Shown one piece after another: positions 41,601 to 45,555 of a stretch of DNA of 64,000 nt. The notes under the pieces were generated by a model. That model made no database searches. It saw only the letters and a program-made list of their open reading frames with translations, and was not told the origin of the DNA. Both the position numbers and the translations under genes were made by a program. Source of the stretch: Rugalucina vietnamica (Eukaryota > Mollusca > Bivalvia > Lucinida > Lucinidae); assembly GCA_964017185.1 (NCBI GenBank), contig OZ024869.1, positions 64,742,931 to 64,806,930 of the forward strand. The letters run 5' to 3'. Within the stretch, counting starts at the first letter, position 1. Every line of letters starts with the position of its first letter.

Positions 41601-43959
41601 AGGCACGGACCCACGTAAAATACCATAACTGTTGACGCTGAAATCCAATACCTTTTTAATTTGACCACTTTACGAGTATTATTGACGTCAGCAAAGACCG
41701 CTGGCGCCTTAAAATACATTGAAATTATTATATTTTGCTTTTTCTTGTGCGTAACTGTCACCAGAGACGATTTATTTATAGAAAACCCCTATATTGAAGC
41801 CGTTGTTAACCTTTCTTACGTCTCGATGACGTCTGTGAAAACACCGATGTAGCAAACAAATCAGCGAATTAATGTTTTATAGCGACATATTGTTCATGGT
41901 GTTAAGATACTATGATACTATGATTTCTTGTATTTTCAACTTCTAAGACGTTTCAAGCAAATGATAACCGACGTAAAGTGAGGCGTTGTCAAAAGTCCCT
42001 TAGTTTAATATCTCAAAAAAAAAAAATATTTGTATATTACACAAAAAGCAAACCGTATTACTGTCACAGTTGAAACGATGTCGAATGTTTGCTTGCAAAT
42101 ATTGACAAACATTAGTTAAGCGATGAGCATACCAAAATGGCGACAAAGTTGTGAATTATTTTAGGCAATGATGCCAGAAGCTGACGAACAAGTTCAAACA
42201 CTAACATTCCCGAAAGGTTAGTATGTTTATAAAATGAAATAAATCAAGTACACCTTTGTGTCGATTCGCCTTGTATCCCTACTGAGAATCACGTAGTATT
42301 GTGTACATACAAACCGATAAATGCTCAGTGACACACATTGCAATTGAGGCCGAAGTTGATGTTAGATTTTCGAGTTTTCTCCTAAAGCGTTTACTCGATT
42401 GATATGTAGATATGTTTAGGTAATGCAGAAATTGAACATTTATTGACAGACAGTAACATATTAGGAATCCCGTTTATTTCGTTTTTGCAAACACTTCAAT
42501 GTTGTTGTGATAGAAGTTCTGAAAAAAAAAGCTTTCCCGAAGTGTTTGCGAAAACGAAATAACTTTGATTTCTTATGCTTCTTTCATTCAATAAATGTTC
42601 AATTTCTGCACTACCTGCACCTATTCATCAGTCAATAGAGATAAGTCAATAGAGTAAACGCTTTAAGAGAAAACTCGAATATCTCACCTCAGCTTCCGAC
42701 ATAATTGTAATGTGCGTCACCGATCATTTTATCGGTTTGACCACGTGTTTCTCTGCTGTGTTGTGTATGCTATTGCAATACTCGCTTGTACATGTACATG
42801 TATAACACAGAAATACTGATATGCAATTTTCGAATAAGAGTATAGATCCATCGTCGCTTCGAGTCTTGTAAAATCATTTATTCTTTTGTTGTTTATTCTT
42901 TGTTCTTTTTATTTGCTTATACACTAGCTTATCATAGTGAAGAAAATAAGATACGGTTCCGATCAACTTTGACTCAAAATCATTATTTTATCAATTTTGC
43001 TTGCAGCGAAAATCGAAGAACTATCAACCCTTTGGAAAGATAGATGTTTGGTTCTAAATTCAAAAGAGTATGGAATACCAGTTGGATACCAAACACTGGC
43101 CGGCCTTGTTGATAGGAAGGCACTGACCCTTCGCCAGTCTATAACGATTGGGAAAGAACTATTGGCTATAATGTGTAACCTCCACAACCATGAGCTTGTC
43201 CAGAAAGACTTGATGATCGATGATGTGTTTGTCAAGCTATCTACGTCTGTAAGTATCGTTTCCTGATAACAGTCTCTTACCTTAAAGTTAACAAGTTAGT
43301 TTGAGACGATTGACTTATATGTACATATGTACATGTATACATGCAAATTTTATTGAGATTGGCGAATGTATGGACGACTGGGAACGGATCAAAAGGTACA
43401 CTGCGGAATACATTACTTATGCATACTTCTAATACTTGCACCCAGGGCCCAGAATTAAAATTCTTCCTTAAAGTAAAGGAAGACTTTAGTCAACGTGGCG
43501 AATTTCATCATCTGAAATGATGCATCTGAAACATACTGAAATCATAATTATATGTTTGATTATGCATATGACAATTATTTAAGACATTGTTTTTATTTTC
43601 GTAAAAAGCAGTTATTGATTTTTTCATGAATATGTATAGCGTGGTAGCAATCGGCACAGTCAAAGTATATACATGTATATTTACCTATACCTCATGATGG
43701 ATATATGGATACACTGAGTATAATATTAATAATAGACGAACAGATTGGTGTTTTAGCCCACAGGAATAAAACTGATTTTATTATAGATTCTATTTTTCAA
43801 TTACCATTCCAGGCTACTGACAGAAACAAGGTACGGGTGGTGCTGGACGCTCGTACGCAACTTGGTTATATGGCTAAATCAAAGGCGGAAAATGTCAAAA
43901 GCTTTGGTGACATTTTACACCAGTTTTTGGAATCAAAAACTCATGAAAGACGTACTTGA
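8840..43959 (+). CDS. Mosaic CUB/CTLD/LDLa/FReD/LRR seven-transmembrane receptor (GRL101-like), 23 chained exons
   Basis: Exons: 8840-9091, 10135-10340, 13799-14078, 14342-14740, 15074-15118, 17372-17584, 17995-18067, 18599-18768, 24050-24220, 24914-24938, 26449-26531, 27144-27266, 27592-27777, 31405-31732, 32518-32690, 33823-33957, 34282-34398, 35313-35436, 38732-40176, 40534-40661, 42165-42216, 43007-43248, 43813-43959. All junction phases agree, giving about 1,705 codons (numbered here from the codon split at 8840) and a TGA stop. The product should be a plasma-membrane receptor with a very large secreted-side part and a rhodopsin-like 7TM domain related to Lymnaea GRL101 and the RXFP/LGR group. 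Most ectodomain introns are phase 1, as in exon-shuffled proteins. Ligand and G-protein partner are not inferable. The N-terminus is incomplete: exons at 1043, 2599 and 8250 may belong to it. The donor at 27778 is GC, not GT. No AATAAA was found close after the stop. Confidence 0.88.
9092..10134. other. Intron, mostly unremarkable
   Basis: AT-rich intron. At about 9945-9985 it contains a GGCCGCCATCTTAGACGCC / ATCTTGG block related to the repeats at 60195-60240, 60750-60780 and 63735-63760. An open frame at 9260-9523 has no recognisable protein character. Nothing else is supported. Confidence 0.6.
10135..10340 (+). CDS. Receptor exon: first half of CUB domain 1
   Basis: Acceptor GTTTAAAG, donor CAG|GTATTG, residues 85-153, entering in phase 1 and leaving in phase 0. 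The translation shows the CUB hallmark KPGIITNLDYPFHYSSGE followed by IWCWKI, corresponding to the conserved 'G.I.SP.YP..Y......C.W.I' of CUB domains, then a strand ending VSVNRNQ. The first of the usual four CUB cysteines seems to be absent. CUB domains bind protein partners, often with calcium. The domain is completed by the exon at 13799. Confidence 0.88.
10887..13702. mobile_element. TIR-bounded non-autonomous DNA element, about 2.8 kb
   Basis: The ends are inverted copies of about 30 bp with two mismatches. The left end begins AGGGTGTCCCAAAAACG; the right end is its reverse complement, finishing CGTTTTTGGGACACCCT at 13702. They continue to pair through GTAGC..TACAAT. Such ends are typical of Tc1/mariner-like elements, although a clear TA duplication is not visible. 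No transposase frame was found inside, and other repeats are nested in it. A similar solo end occurs at 7328. Confidence 0.65.
11062..11254. mobile_element. Foldback MITE with CATGCGCGGATCCAG ends
   Basis: TTTAAACATGCGCGGATC at the left is mirrored by GATCCGCGCATGTTTAAA at the right, with about 190 bp between the outer ends. The inside contains G- and C-runs with TCCAACCCCC and GGACCCCCGG. It is nested in the 2.8-kb TIR element. Confidence 0.8.
13799..14078 (+). CDS. Receptor exon: second half of CUB domain 1
   Basis: Acceptor TTCTTACAG, donor CATCAG|GTATAG, residues 154-246, phase 0 in and phase 1 out. The frame is open throughout. It ends in the CUB core strands NTVWLLWRTVSRFDTPATD and AAGFRLLAYPAS; the final 'G-F-x-L-x-Y' is the standard last CUB strand. 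The exon lies 96 bp after the end of the TIR element, so the insertion left the splice site intact. This part of the domain has no cysteines, so the usual second CUB disulphide may be absent. Confidence 0.85.
14342..14740 (+). CDS. Receptor exon: CUB domain 2
   Basis: Acceptor CTATTTTAG, donor ACACAG|GTAAGC, 399 bp, residues 247-379, phase 1 both sides. A whole CUB-like module lies in one exon. It has ICKSGETCTW near the start, then IWNIHVKEKHYIYLSFTLFD, a Cys in DIGCQSG, a second in HTLCN, and the closing strand LTEGFKAEY. The WNI and F-x-A-x-Y motifs are CUB-like; the entry 'SP.YP' motif is degenerate. The 5' part of the surrounding reading frame (14275-14341) is intronic. Confidence 0.85.
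15074..15118 (+). CDS. Receptor micro-exon: linker between CUB 2 and the lectin-like domain
   Basis: A 45-bp exon (15 codons, residues 380-394) between TATTTACAG and AAAG|GTAAGG, phase 1 at both ends. It reads VSVFYGGSNNQTAIK. It keeps the frame between CUB 2 and the CTLD exon at 17372 but is optional for phase, so it could be alternatively included. Confidence 0.65.
15119..17371. other. Intron with an inverted copy of a dispersed repeat
   Basis: Blocks at 16140-16340 and 16780-16830 are collinear inverted copies of 3960-4190 and 3560-3620; shared words include CGTGACGTTAGTGATTTT and AGTGGTGCGTTTCTAA. A good-looking acceptor at 15761-15770 opens a short frame without a matching donor and was not accepted. 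The rest is AT-rich with nothing seen. Confidence 0.55.
17372..17584 (+). CDS. Receptor exon: C-type lectin-like domain, first part
   Basis: Acceptor TTAATTTCAG, donor TATCG|GTAATC, 213 bp, residues 395-465, phase 1 both sides. It reads VCSKPFKKCYILL, then W-A near TWAFVYTQICSYYNWSL and the helix ISLRNELEQDLVGQL, ending GIVYVYIG. This is the CTLD order: N-terminal Cys pair of the long form, W, first canonical Cys, 'L..i....E' helix 2 region and the start of the WIGL motif (here VYIGL). Confidence 0.88.
17995..18067 (+). CDS. Receptor exon: C-type lectin-like domain, WIGL part
   Basis: A 73-bp exon, phase 1 in and phase 2 out, donor TCTTG|GTAAAT, residues 466-489. Joined to the previous exon it gives YIGLRKGVHRQSQYHWINGS then PVTYTSW. 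This is the central CTLD strand ('iGl......W.dG....y..W'), and the last Trp codon is split across the next intron. A degraded copy of the following exon is found within that intron. Confidence 0.9.
18425..18535 (+). pseudogene. Relic duplicate of the last CTLD exon
   Basis: The block CTAGATACATGGCAAAGGG ... GACCAAGGCAGATGCAGTA closely parallels the live exon start and its upstream intron (GGACACAGGGCAAAGAG ... GACCTAGGCAGATGCAGTA), offset by about 110-125 bp. The flanking intron 'ACCTGGCT.AG.TAC' is also duplicated. Using its CTAG acceptor would create a TGA at the split Trp codon, so it is a dead tandem copy. Confidence 0.75.
18599..18768 (+). CDS. Receptor exon: C-type lectin-like domain, C-terminal part
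   Basis: Acceptor GGACACAG, donor AATG|GTACGT, 170 bp, residues 490-546, phase 2 in and phase 1 out. It shows W-AKSHPATDLGRC, then IWESISCYDPM and LVVCEHEW. The three remaining CTLD cysteines are present. The calcium/sugar motifs are not canonical: the EPN/QPD position reads S-H-P-A (cis-Pro kept, acid lost) and WND reads W-E-S. Classical calcium-dependent sugar binding is therefore doubtful; protein binding is more likely. Confidence 0.88.
18974..20985. mobile_element. AGCTCACC-bounded composite repeat with internal 323-bp monomers
   Basis: Begins TTTTAGCTCACCTGAGCCG followed by the partial inverted repeat GGTGAGCTTA, a (GTCC)n run at 19026-19058, and ends CAGGTGAGCG...GGACCATTGGTCC TCTGG at about 20980. 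Inside, a unit with GATTGGTTGCAGGGGCCCC recurs at 19349, 19672 and, more diverged, about 19992, a period of 323 bp. Repeated small frames (19322 and 19645) are only a consequence of this duplication. Related copies: 44040-45225 and, inverted and partial, 46161-46450. Confidence 0.75.
21280..21600 (+). mobile_element. SINE-like repeat copy
   Basis: Shares GGGCCCCCGC, CTGCTTGTG, GATCATCTGTTTACTG and the end block GTCCCGACATGGCCAT...GTTGACAGGGGCGTTAAGC with the copy at 4736-4980. It differs by an inserted segment (about 21440-21530). The tail is degenerate rather than (CAAA)n. Confidence 0.55.
23218..23458. mobile_element. Hairpin MITE with a long GCTGATC stem, copy 1
   Basis: The outer ends GAGCCGCCTCATGGGAAAA and TTTTCCACGAGACGGCTT are inverted. 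Inside, GGCGCAGATCAGCTTCGCGG faces CCGCGAAGCTGATCAGCGCC to make an almost perfect hairpin at about 23268-23311. A second copy lies at 53184-53425. No coding frame. Confidence 0.8.
24050..24220 (+). CDS. Receptor exon: LDLa module 1 (degenerate)
   Basis: Acceptor AATTGAAG, donor CTGCAG|GTATAT, residues 547-603, phase 1 both sides. After a Cys-free spacer with IPVGNYSLDVYKC, the module reads RCDNVNDCFDQSDEENC, the C-terminal LDLa calcium-cage motif (D..x..D...SDE) being intact. The first and third LDLa cysteines are absent, which are the I-III disulphide partners, so the loss is coordinated. The acceptor lacks a strong pyrimidine tract, but the joined frame (N-D-V-G-N) and phase fit. Confidence 0.82.
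24221..26448. other. Introns around the split LDLa 2 module
   Basis: 24221-24913 and 24939-26448 are introns flanking the 25-bp exon 24914-24938. The segments near 25860-25980 and 26085-26110 resemble pieces of the repeat at window bases 1-330 (for example TCTTAAAGGACC and CTGCACTATGG). No other feature is supported. Confidence 0.55.
24914..24938 (+). CDS. Receptor micro-exon: start of LDLa module 2
   Basis: A 25-bp exon between ATATTTCAG and TTCAG|GTGAGT, phase 1 in, phase 2 out, residues 604-611 plus two bases. It encodes DSCGVDQF and the first two bases of Arg, giving 'C...F.C', the first LDLa strand, once spliced to 26449. Splitting an LDLa between its first and second cysteines, with an exon this small, is unusual beside the one-exon LDLa modules that follow. 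Confidence 0.8.
26449..26531 (+). CDS. Receptor exon: remainder of LDLa module 2
   Basis: Acceptor TTGATAG, donor TTGCG|GTTTGT, 83 bp, residues 612-639, phase 2 in and phase 1 out. Reads RCGDGSCVSISVMCDHIPDC then VNADDEHC, completing a six-cysteine LDLa with D..x..D...DDE calcium ligands. The frame closes only when joined to the 25-bp exon. Confidence 0.85.
26860..27095 (+). pseudogene. Three decayed copies of an LDLa exon
   Basis: Upstream of the live LDLa 3 exon are three fragments resembling it. At about 26867-26952, AATTGTTCCCTGTTGG and GTGCCGGAAAACCAG parallel the live AATTGTGTACCTGTTAG and GTGACGGAAAACCGG. At about 26968-27005, AGAATTTACATGTCAAGAAG parallels AGAATTTACATGTCAATCCG. At 27051-27090, TTTCAGACTTCCCGC...GTGACCTGAATA parallels TTTCAGATTTCCCGC...GTGACACGAATA. 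All have stops or lost cysteines. Confidence 0.75.
27144..27266 (+). CDS. Receptor exon: LDLa module 3
   Basis: Acceptor TTTGTTTCAG, donor TTGTG|GTAACA, 123 bp, residues 640-680, phase 1 symmetric. Contains all six LDLa cysteines: LCDTNTEFTCQSDQNC, then RCDGKPDCFDDTDEANC. The calcium-cage acids (D..x..D...TDE) are present. One module in one symmetric phase-1 exon is the classic shuffling unit, and relic copies lie just upstream. Confidence 0.92.
27592..27777 (+). CDS. Receptor exon: LDLa module 4 and start of the FReD-like module
   Basis: Acceptor TTACTTTCAG, residues 681-742, phase 1 in and out. The LDLa reads QCNNGNSFLCADAYC, then VCDGIKDCISGADELDC, with six cysteines. It is followed by YYPDSCQALWDAGY and TSGIYEI, the conserved opening of fibrinogen-related domains (C....L..G...SG.Y.I). 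The end is set by a GC donor: ATAG|GCTAGT after 27777. This gives Glu at the junction and runs straight into GGEVECDF of exon 31405. A GTGGGA donor after 27763 would also keep the frame but would delete the conserved SGIYEI. Without splicing, translation stops two codons on (GGC TAG). Confidence 0.85.
27965..29442 (+). mobile_element. 5'-truncated LINE with 3' UTR and A-rich tail
   Basis: The reading frame at 28008-28238 and, after a shift, 28357-28881 encode the C-terminal part of a LINE ORF2: KLRDFQFKINNRILVANTFL, then LCSYCNQEAETITHLLFS and SNFWKNLKQWF. This C..C....ET..HL.F pattern with the following W is characteristic of L1/Tx1-type elements in aquatic animals. A stop at 28879 is followed by a 3' UTR of about 530 bp, AATAAA at 29410-29416 and an A-rich tail ending near 29442. 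The reverse transcriptase core is missing. The left boundary is approximate. Confidence 0.8.
29513..30253. mobile_element. Foldback, Penelope-like terminal element between TA microsatellites
   Basis: A (AT)n run at 29513-29553 is followed by GGAGATTTTATCATCAACAG and, further on, a block ending ACTACATAAGAAATAAA. Their inverted copies lie at 30037-30078 (CTGTTGATGATAAAATTTCC) and about 29853-29897 (TTATTTCTTATGTAGT). Between the right arms is a hammerhead-ribozyme-like core (29999-30036). A second (TA)n block occupies 30166-30253. The arrangement resembles the terminal repeats of Penelope-like retroelements. No reverse transcriptase is present. Confidence 0.6.
29999..30036 (+). ncRNA. Hammerhead-ribozyme-like motif
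   Basis: GCCT-CTGAAGA, then A-GCC-GAAA-GGC, then GAAA-GCGCGC-TC-AGGC. This has the conserved CUGANGA and GAAA boxes, a stem II hairpin (GCC/GGC with a GAAA loop), a minimal GCGCGC stem III, UC before the expected cleavage site, and AGGC pairing with GCCT as stem I. One extra A follows CUGAAGA compared with the strict consensus, so activity is uncertain. Type I hammerheads with tiny stem III are known in Penelope-like elements. Confidence 0.5.
31405..31732 (+). CDS. Receptor exon: core of the fibrinogen/CNTNAP-like module
   Basis: Acceptor AAATTGTAG, 328 bp, residues 743-851, phase 1 in, phase 2 out. It begins GGEVECDFSHIITDNNIITR, the 'F.V.CD' of FReD modules, followed by a His-Asn-Ile segment and IYPDNEALRHITQNESCYQT, then HQLC and an acidic/aromatic stretch. 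The order C-D, 'y....eaL..l...S..C.Q.....C', and later C-x-C (HACHC) is closest to the FReD-like region of contactin-associated (neurexin IV) proteins rather than to true fibrinogen. I chose GTTAGT after 31732 as donor because the next exon needs phase 2. Confidence 0.78.
31733..32517. mobile_element. Intron with a tRNA-derived SINE
   Basis: At about 32049-32292 is a SINE whose head starts GGCGGCCCTCGAGTGGC and has a box-B-like GGGTTCGAGCCC at about 32147. The body has CGACAAGCCAAGTTTTGC and TTTCGCCTCACCTACTG, and ends AAAGGGACTTTAAACTGA. A diverged 3' half is repeated at 12500-12585. Nothing else is seen in this intron. Confidence 0.7.
32518..32690 (+). CDS. Receptor exon: end of the fibrinogen/CNTNAP-like module
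   Basis: Acceptor CATGTTACAG, donor ATGCAG|GTACAC, 173 bp, residues 852-909, phase 2 in and phase 1 out. Reads HDEVQDCEESRHFPNKTFH, then LAFEHNTDGTIQSMTL and YKLDVLPITCHA. A tail with 'L....LP.....C' is as expected at the end of CNTNAP-type FReD modules. It joins to EFRHSK of the next exon. Confidence 0.8.
32691..33822. other. Intron with a SINE-like fragment
   Basis: 33407-33560 is a partial copy of the GCCCCCCGCCCATTTGGGC... repeat (compare 4736-4980). The remaining AT-rich sequence, including the minus-strand frame at 33064-33342, has no recognisable coding character. Confidence 0.55.
33823..33957 (+). CDS. Receptor exon: conserved Cys-rich linker before LDLa 5
   Basis: Acceptor TATTGTTGCAG, donor TTGTG|GTATTT, 135 bp, residues 910-954, phase 1 symmetric. 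Reads FRHSKAGIACGYG, then ESRCLYKLDVFGHIVGC and RSLRHLQNC. This is not an LDLa by consensus, but a block of the form 'RC.y.lD..G...GCR.L.HL.nCe.f.C' preceding an LDLa is, as I recall, a recurring feature of molluscan GRL101-like receptors. It is probably a structural unit with the following LDLa. Confidence 0.8.
34282..34398 (+). CDS. Receptor exon: LDLa module 5
   Basis: Acceptor TTCTTTGTAG, donor CTGCG|GTTAGT, 117 bp, residues 955-993, phase 1 symmetric. Six cysteines: FVCPDDYFKCPESFC then YVCDGTPQCESGEDETYC, with a complete calcium-cage motif (D..x..C.SGEDE). It directly follows the Cys-rich linker. Confidence 0.92.
34895..35105. mobile_element. Foldback MITE with ACTGTAAAT ends and TTCGCGA repeats
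   Basis: The left end ACTGTAAATCCGG is mirrored by CCGAATTTACAGT at the right. The interior is full of TTCGCGAATTC-type inverted words. It lies between LDLa exons 34282 and 35313. A TA dinucleotide is found next to each end. Confidence 0.8.
35313..35436 (+). CDS. Receptor exon: LDLa module 6
   Basis: Acceptor ATATTTTCAG, donor TTCAC|GTGAGT, 124 bp, residues 994-1034, phase 1 in and phase 2 out. Reads RTCTSEFRCLDSYVC then YICDGHPQCAHGDDERLC, with all six cysteines. The change to a phase 2 donor marks the end of the shuffled-module series and the join to the large LRR/7TM exon. Confidence 0.92.
35437..38731. other. Intron with a 1.3-kb TIR element and a CT microsatellite
   Basis: Holds the TIR element at 37241-38550 and a (CT)n tract at 38646-38674, just upstream of the LRR exon acceptor. 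A partial SINE-like block is near 36940-37020. 35440-36900 shows no recognised feature. Confidence 0.6.
37241..38550. mobile_element. TIR element with TACGAGGGATG ends, non-autonomous
   Basis: The left end TACGAGGGATGTTCTTTAAT is repeated inverted at the right (ATTAAAGAACATCCCTCGTA at about 38529-38548); the match continues, imperfectly, for about 30 bp. TACGAGGG-type ends are typical of mariner-like elements. No transposase was found; the one notable frame (37699-37917, minus) is only hydrophobic. Confidence 0.7.
38732..40176 (+). CDS. Receptor exon: LRRs, hinge and TM1-TM6
   Basis: A 1,445-bp exon between CTTATTTCAG and TTCTAG|GTATAT, phase 2 in, phase 1 out, residues 1035-1516. It starts with an LRR N-cap (CPTGCSCSGFTVNC), then about six or seven LRRs of 23-24 residues (for example LMVLDLTLNHLKNLPSHLF), a hinge with KFCC and two further Cys, and the 7TM core. 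TM1 1276-1299 (N in SLVSNALAF); TM2 1310-1332 (LAISD); TM3 about 1351-1378 (DRL in place of DRY); TM4 1396-1417 (W in ITAWV); TM5 1444-1471 (no proline); TM6 1494-1516 (CWFP). The FCC hinge and LRR-7TM fusion place it with GRL101 and RXFP/LGR-type receptors. The LRR and six helices in one exon look retroposed or intron-poor compared with the ectodomain. Confidence 0.95.
40177..40533. other. Short intron inside the 7TM coding region
   Basis: A 357-bp phase 1 intron between TM6 and the third extracellular loop. No repeat or regulatory element is apparent. Confidence 0.7.
40534..40661 (+). CDS. Receptor exon: extracellular loop 3 and TM7
   Basis: Acceptor GATCATTTCAG, donor AAGAG|GTAAGG, 128 bp, residues 1517-1559, phase 1 in and phase 0 out. 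Reads GALALGEVWISGEVYSW, then VFVLPINSALNPFLY followed by TLMATVKKE. NPFLY is the NPxxY motif of rhodopsin-like receptors; ISGE and LP.NSALNPF are characteristic of the LGR/RXFP/GRL101 group. The upstream part of this frame (from 40461) is intron. Confidence 0.95.
40662..42164. other. Intron, little structure
   Basis: A diverged copy of the 'GATGGGAAAAGGCAAACTGACAAT' type repeat (see 52575, 58105, 62195) occurs near 40785-40880. The rest, including several short frames around 41244-41852, shows nothing recognisable. Confidence 0.5.
42165..42216 (+). CDS. Receptor exon: juxtamembrane tail
   Basis: A 52-bp exon between TTATTTTAG and CGAAAG|GTTAGT, phase 0 in and phase 1 out, residues 1560-1576. 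It encodes AMMPEADEQVQTLTFPK. It is the only small exon in this intron that converts phase 0 after TM7 to phase 1 before the kinase-like exon, which is the main support for it. Confidence 0.75.
42217..43006. other. Intron with an inverted repeat
   Basis: 42355-42500 and 42530-42680 form a long imperfect inverted repeat: TTTTCTCCTAAAGCGTTTAC is answered by GTAAACGCTTTAAGAGAAAA, and GAAATTGAACATTTATTG by CAATAAATGTTCAATTTC. This is a foldback MITE of roughly 0.4 kb centred near 42510 (GAAGTTCTGAAAAAAAAAGC). Confidence 0.7.
43007..43248 (+). CDS. Receptor exon: kinase-like tail, helix E and catalytic-loop equivalent
   Basis: Acceptor TTTTGCTTGCAG, donor CGTCT|GTAAGT, 242 bp, residues 1577-1657, phase 1 in and phase 0 out. 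The frame has a helix like kinase helix D/E (ALTLRQSITIGKELLAIM), then LHNHELVQKDLMIDDVFV. This aligns with the protein-kinase signature LH...lvHRDLK..NvLv: His-Arg become Gln-Lys, Asp is kept, the metal-binding Asn is Asp. No glycine-rich loop or VAIK lysine precedes it. Catalysis is therefore unlikely; a scaffold or pseudokinase role is an inference. Confidence 0.78.
43249..43812. other. Last intron
   Basis: AT-rich intron of 564 bp. It contains ACATGTACATGTATAC-like alternating words and nothing else recognisable. The start of the reading frame that reaches the last exon (43705-43812) is intronic. Confidence 0.65.
43813..43959 (+). CDS. Terminal receptor exon: kinase-like DFG and helix F region, stop
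   Basis: Acceptor TACCATTCCAG, phase 0, residues 1658-1705, TGA at 43957-43959. Reads NKVRVVLDARTQLGY, then ENVKSFGDILHQFLES. VVLDAR is at the place of the kinase VKI.DFG.A (F-G replaced) and VKSFGDILHQFL is at that of helix F (DVWSFGVLLWEL). Helices G-I are missing because the protein ends soon after. The combination supports a truncated kinase C-lobe. No AATAAA was found in the 80 bp before the next repeat. Confidence 0.8.
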   Translation, partial: ATDRNKVRVVLDARTQLGYMAKSKAENVKSFGDILHQFLESKTHERRT

Positions 43960-44039
43960 AACGATTTATGTTATAAATGAGCATGCTTCAGTCTCCTCAA
44001 ATTGTTGAGCTTCTGACATGTATAATGAGTTGAAAATAT

Positions 44040-45225
44040 TTTTAGCTCACCTGAGCCGTAGGCTCAAAGATGAGCTTATCGTATAGGGAGGCATCCGGCG
44101 TCCGTCCGTCGTCGTCTGTCGTCGTCGTCGTCCATCGTCCGTCGTCGTCAACATTTTCAAACGACTTCTCCTCTGAAGCTGCCAGGCCGTTTTTTTCATA
44201 TTTCACATATAGCATCTACAGGTGGGGGGAACGAATATTTGTGTTTTTTTATTTCGATCGGATAAGAACTCTGGTTGCTATGGCAACTTGAAGTTTCCAT
44301 TGACTTGTATGGAGAAAAGTGGAAATTGGCATTTTCCGTTGTCAGGCTGGGGATATTTGAATTTTGTTTTTTACATAAATGTTTATTGAGTAGTCCTTCA
44401 CGTTTAAGGCAACTTTTGTAAAAAATCACTTTATTCGTTTGGCTGCTATAGCAACATAAAGGGTAAATTTTCGAAAAAAATATTCAAAAATCTTCTTCTC
44501 AGAAGCCGTATGGGGGATGAAGCTGAAATTTAGCATGCATGCTTATGACATTAGCCTGTACAAAGTTTGTGTTTTTTATTTTCTTTGTCCAACTACTTTG
44601 GTTGCTATGGTAACTTGAAGTTTCCATTGACTTATAAGGCAAAAAGTGGAAATGTGCAATTTCTGCCGTTTCATTGAGGATATTGAAATTTTGTTTTACA
44701 TAAATGTTCATTGAGTACTCAGAGTAGTCCTCCCTTTTTAGGCAACTTTTGTCAAAATCGCTTTATTCGTTTGGTTGCTATAGTAACGTAAAGGGTAAAT
44801 TTTCGAAAAATATTAAAAAATTTTCTTCTCAGAAGCTGTAAGGCGGATGAAGCTGAAACTTTGCATACATGCTTATGATATTAGCCTCTACAAAGTTTGT
44901 GTTTTTATTGTCCTTGTCCGACTATTTTGGTTGCTATGGCAACTTAAAGTTTCCATTGACTTACAAGACGAAAAGCGGAAAATTGCCATTTCTGCCATTT
45001 CGCTTGAAATATTTGAGTTTTGTTTTACGTAAATGTTTGTTGACTAGTCCTCCAGGATTCAGCGCATGACTTTGGACCCCAGGGGCCATGCCCGGGGGTG
45101 GGGCTAGAGGTCAAGATCTAGGACACCTTTGACTTTTTTTATGTCGAATATTGCAAATATCTACAAACGCAGCGTTTCTGCATTACTCAGGTGAGCTACG
45201 TGGCCGATAGGCCTCTGGTCTTTGA
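44040..45225. mobile_element. AGCTCACC-bounded composite repeat, copy 2
   Basis: Begins TTTTAGCTCACCTGAGCCG with the inverted GATGAGCTTATCG, has a degenerate (GTCC/GTCGTC) run at 44096-44150, and ends CTCAGGTGAGCTAC...CCTCTGGTC at about 45222. Internal monomers carrying TTGGTTGCTATGG.AACTT recur at about 44270, 44600 and 44930, a period near 330 bp. It sits about 80 bp after the receptor stop codon, so it may fall in or near the 3' UTR. Confidence 0.75.
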
Positions 45226-45555
45226 ATGTGCTTGACAAAACCGGGAAAGATTCATGGCGCGCGAGATACAGTTTTCATAATTTCTGTCATTGGTATTGTC
45301 TCCAGTATTAATTCAGTGTTGGAAGTTGCATTTAGGTTTGTATAGAACAAATGATTTGACAATAAGTGACATTGTATACACGAACACCATTAAAATCATG
45401 CACATTTTCGTTATCAAATATTCAAGACTATAGGTCGTCCCATATAAATTGATAGCCGTGTAAAGATACTATTATAACGAATGAGTTTAATATCCTTAAA
45501 ATGAGAACGATAGTTTAAGCAAACCTTTCGCCTTAAAAGTGTAGTTTATTTACTT

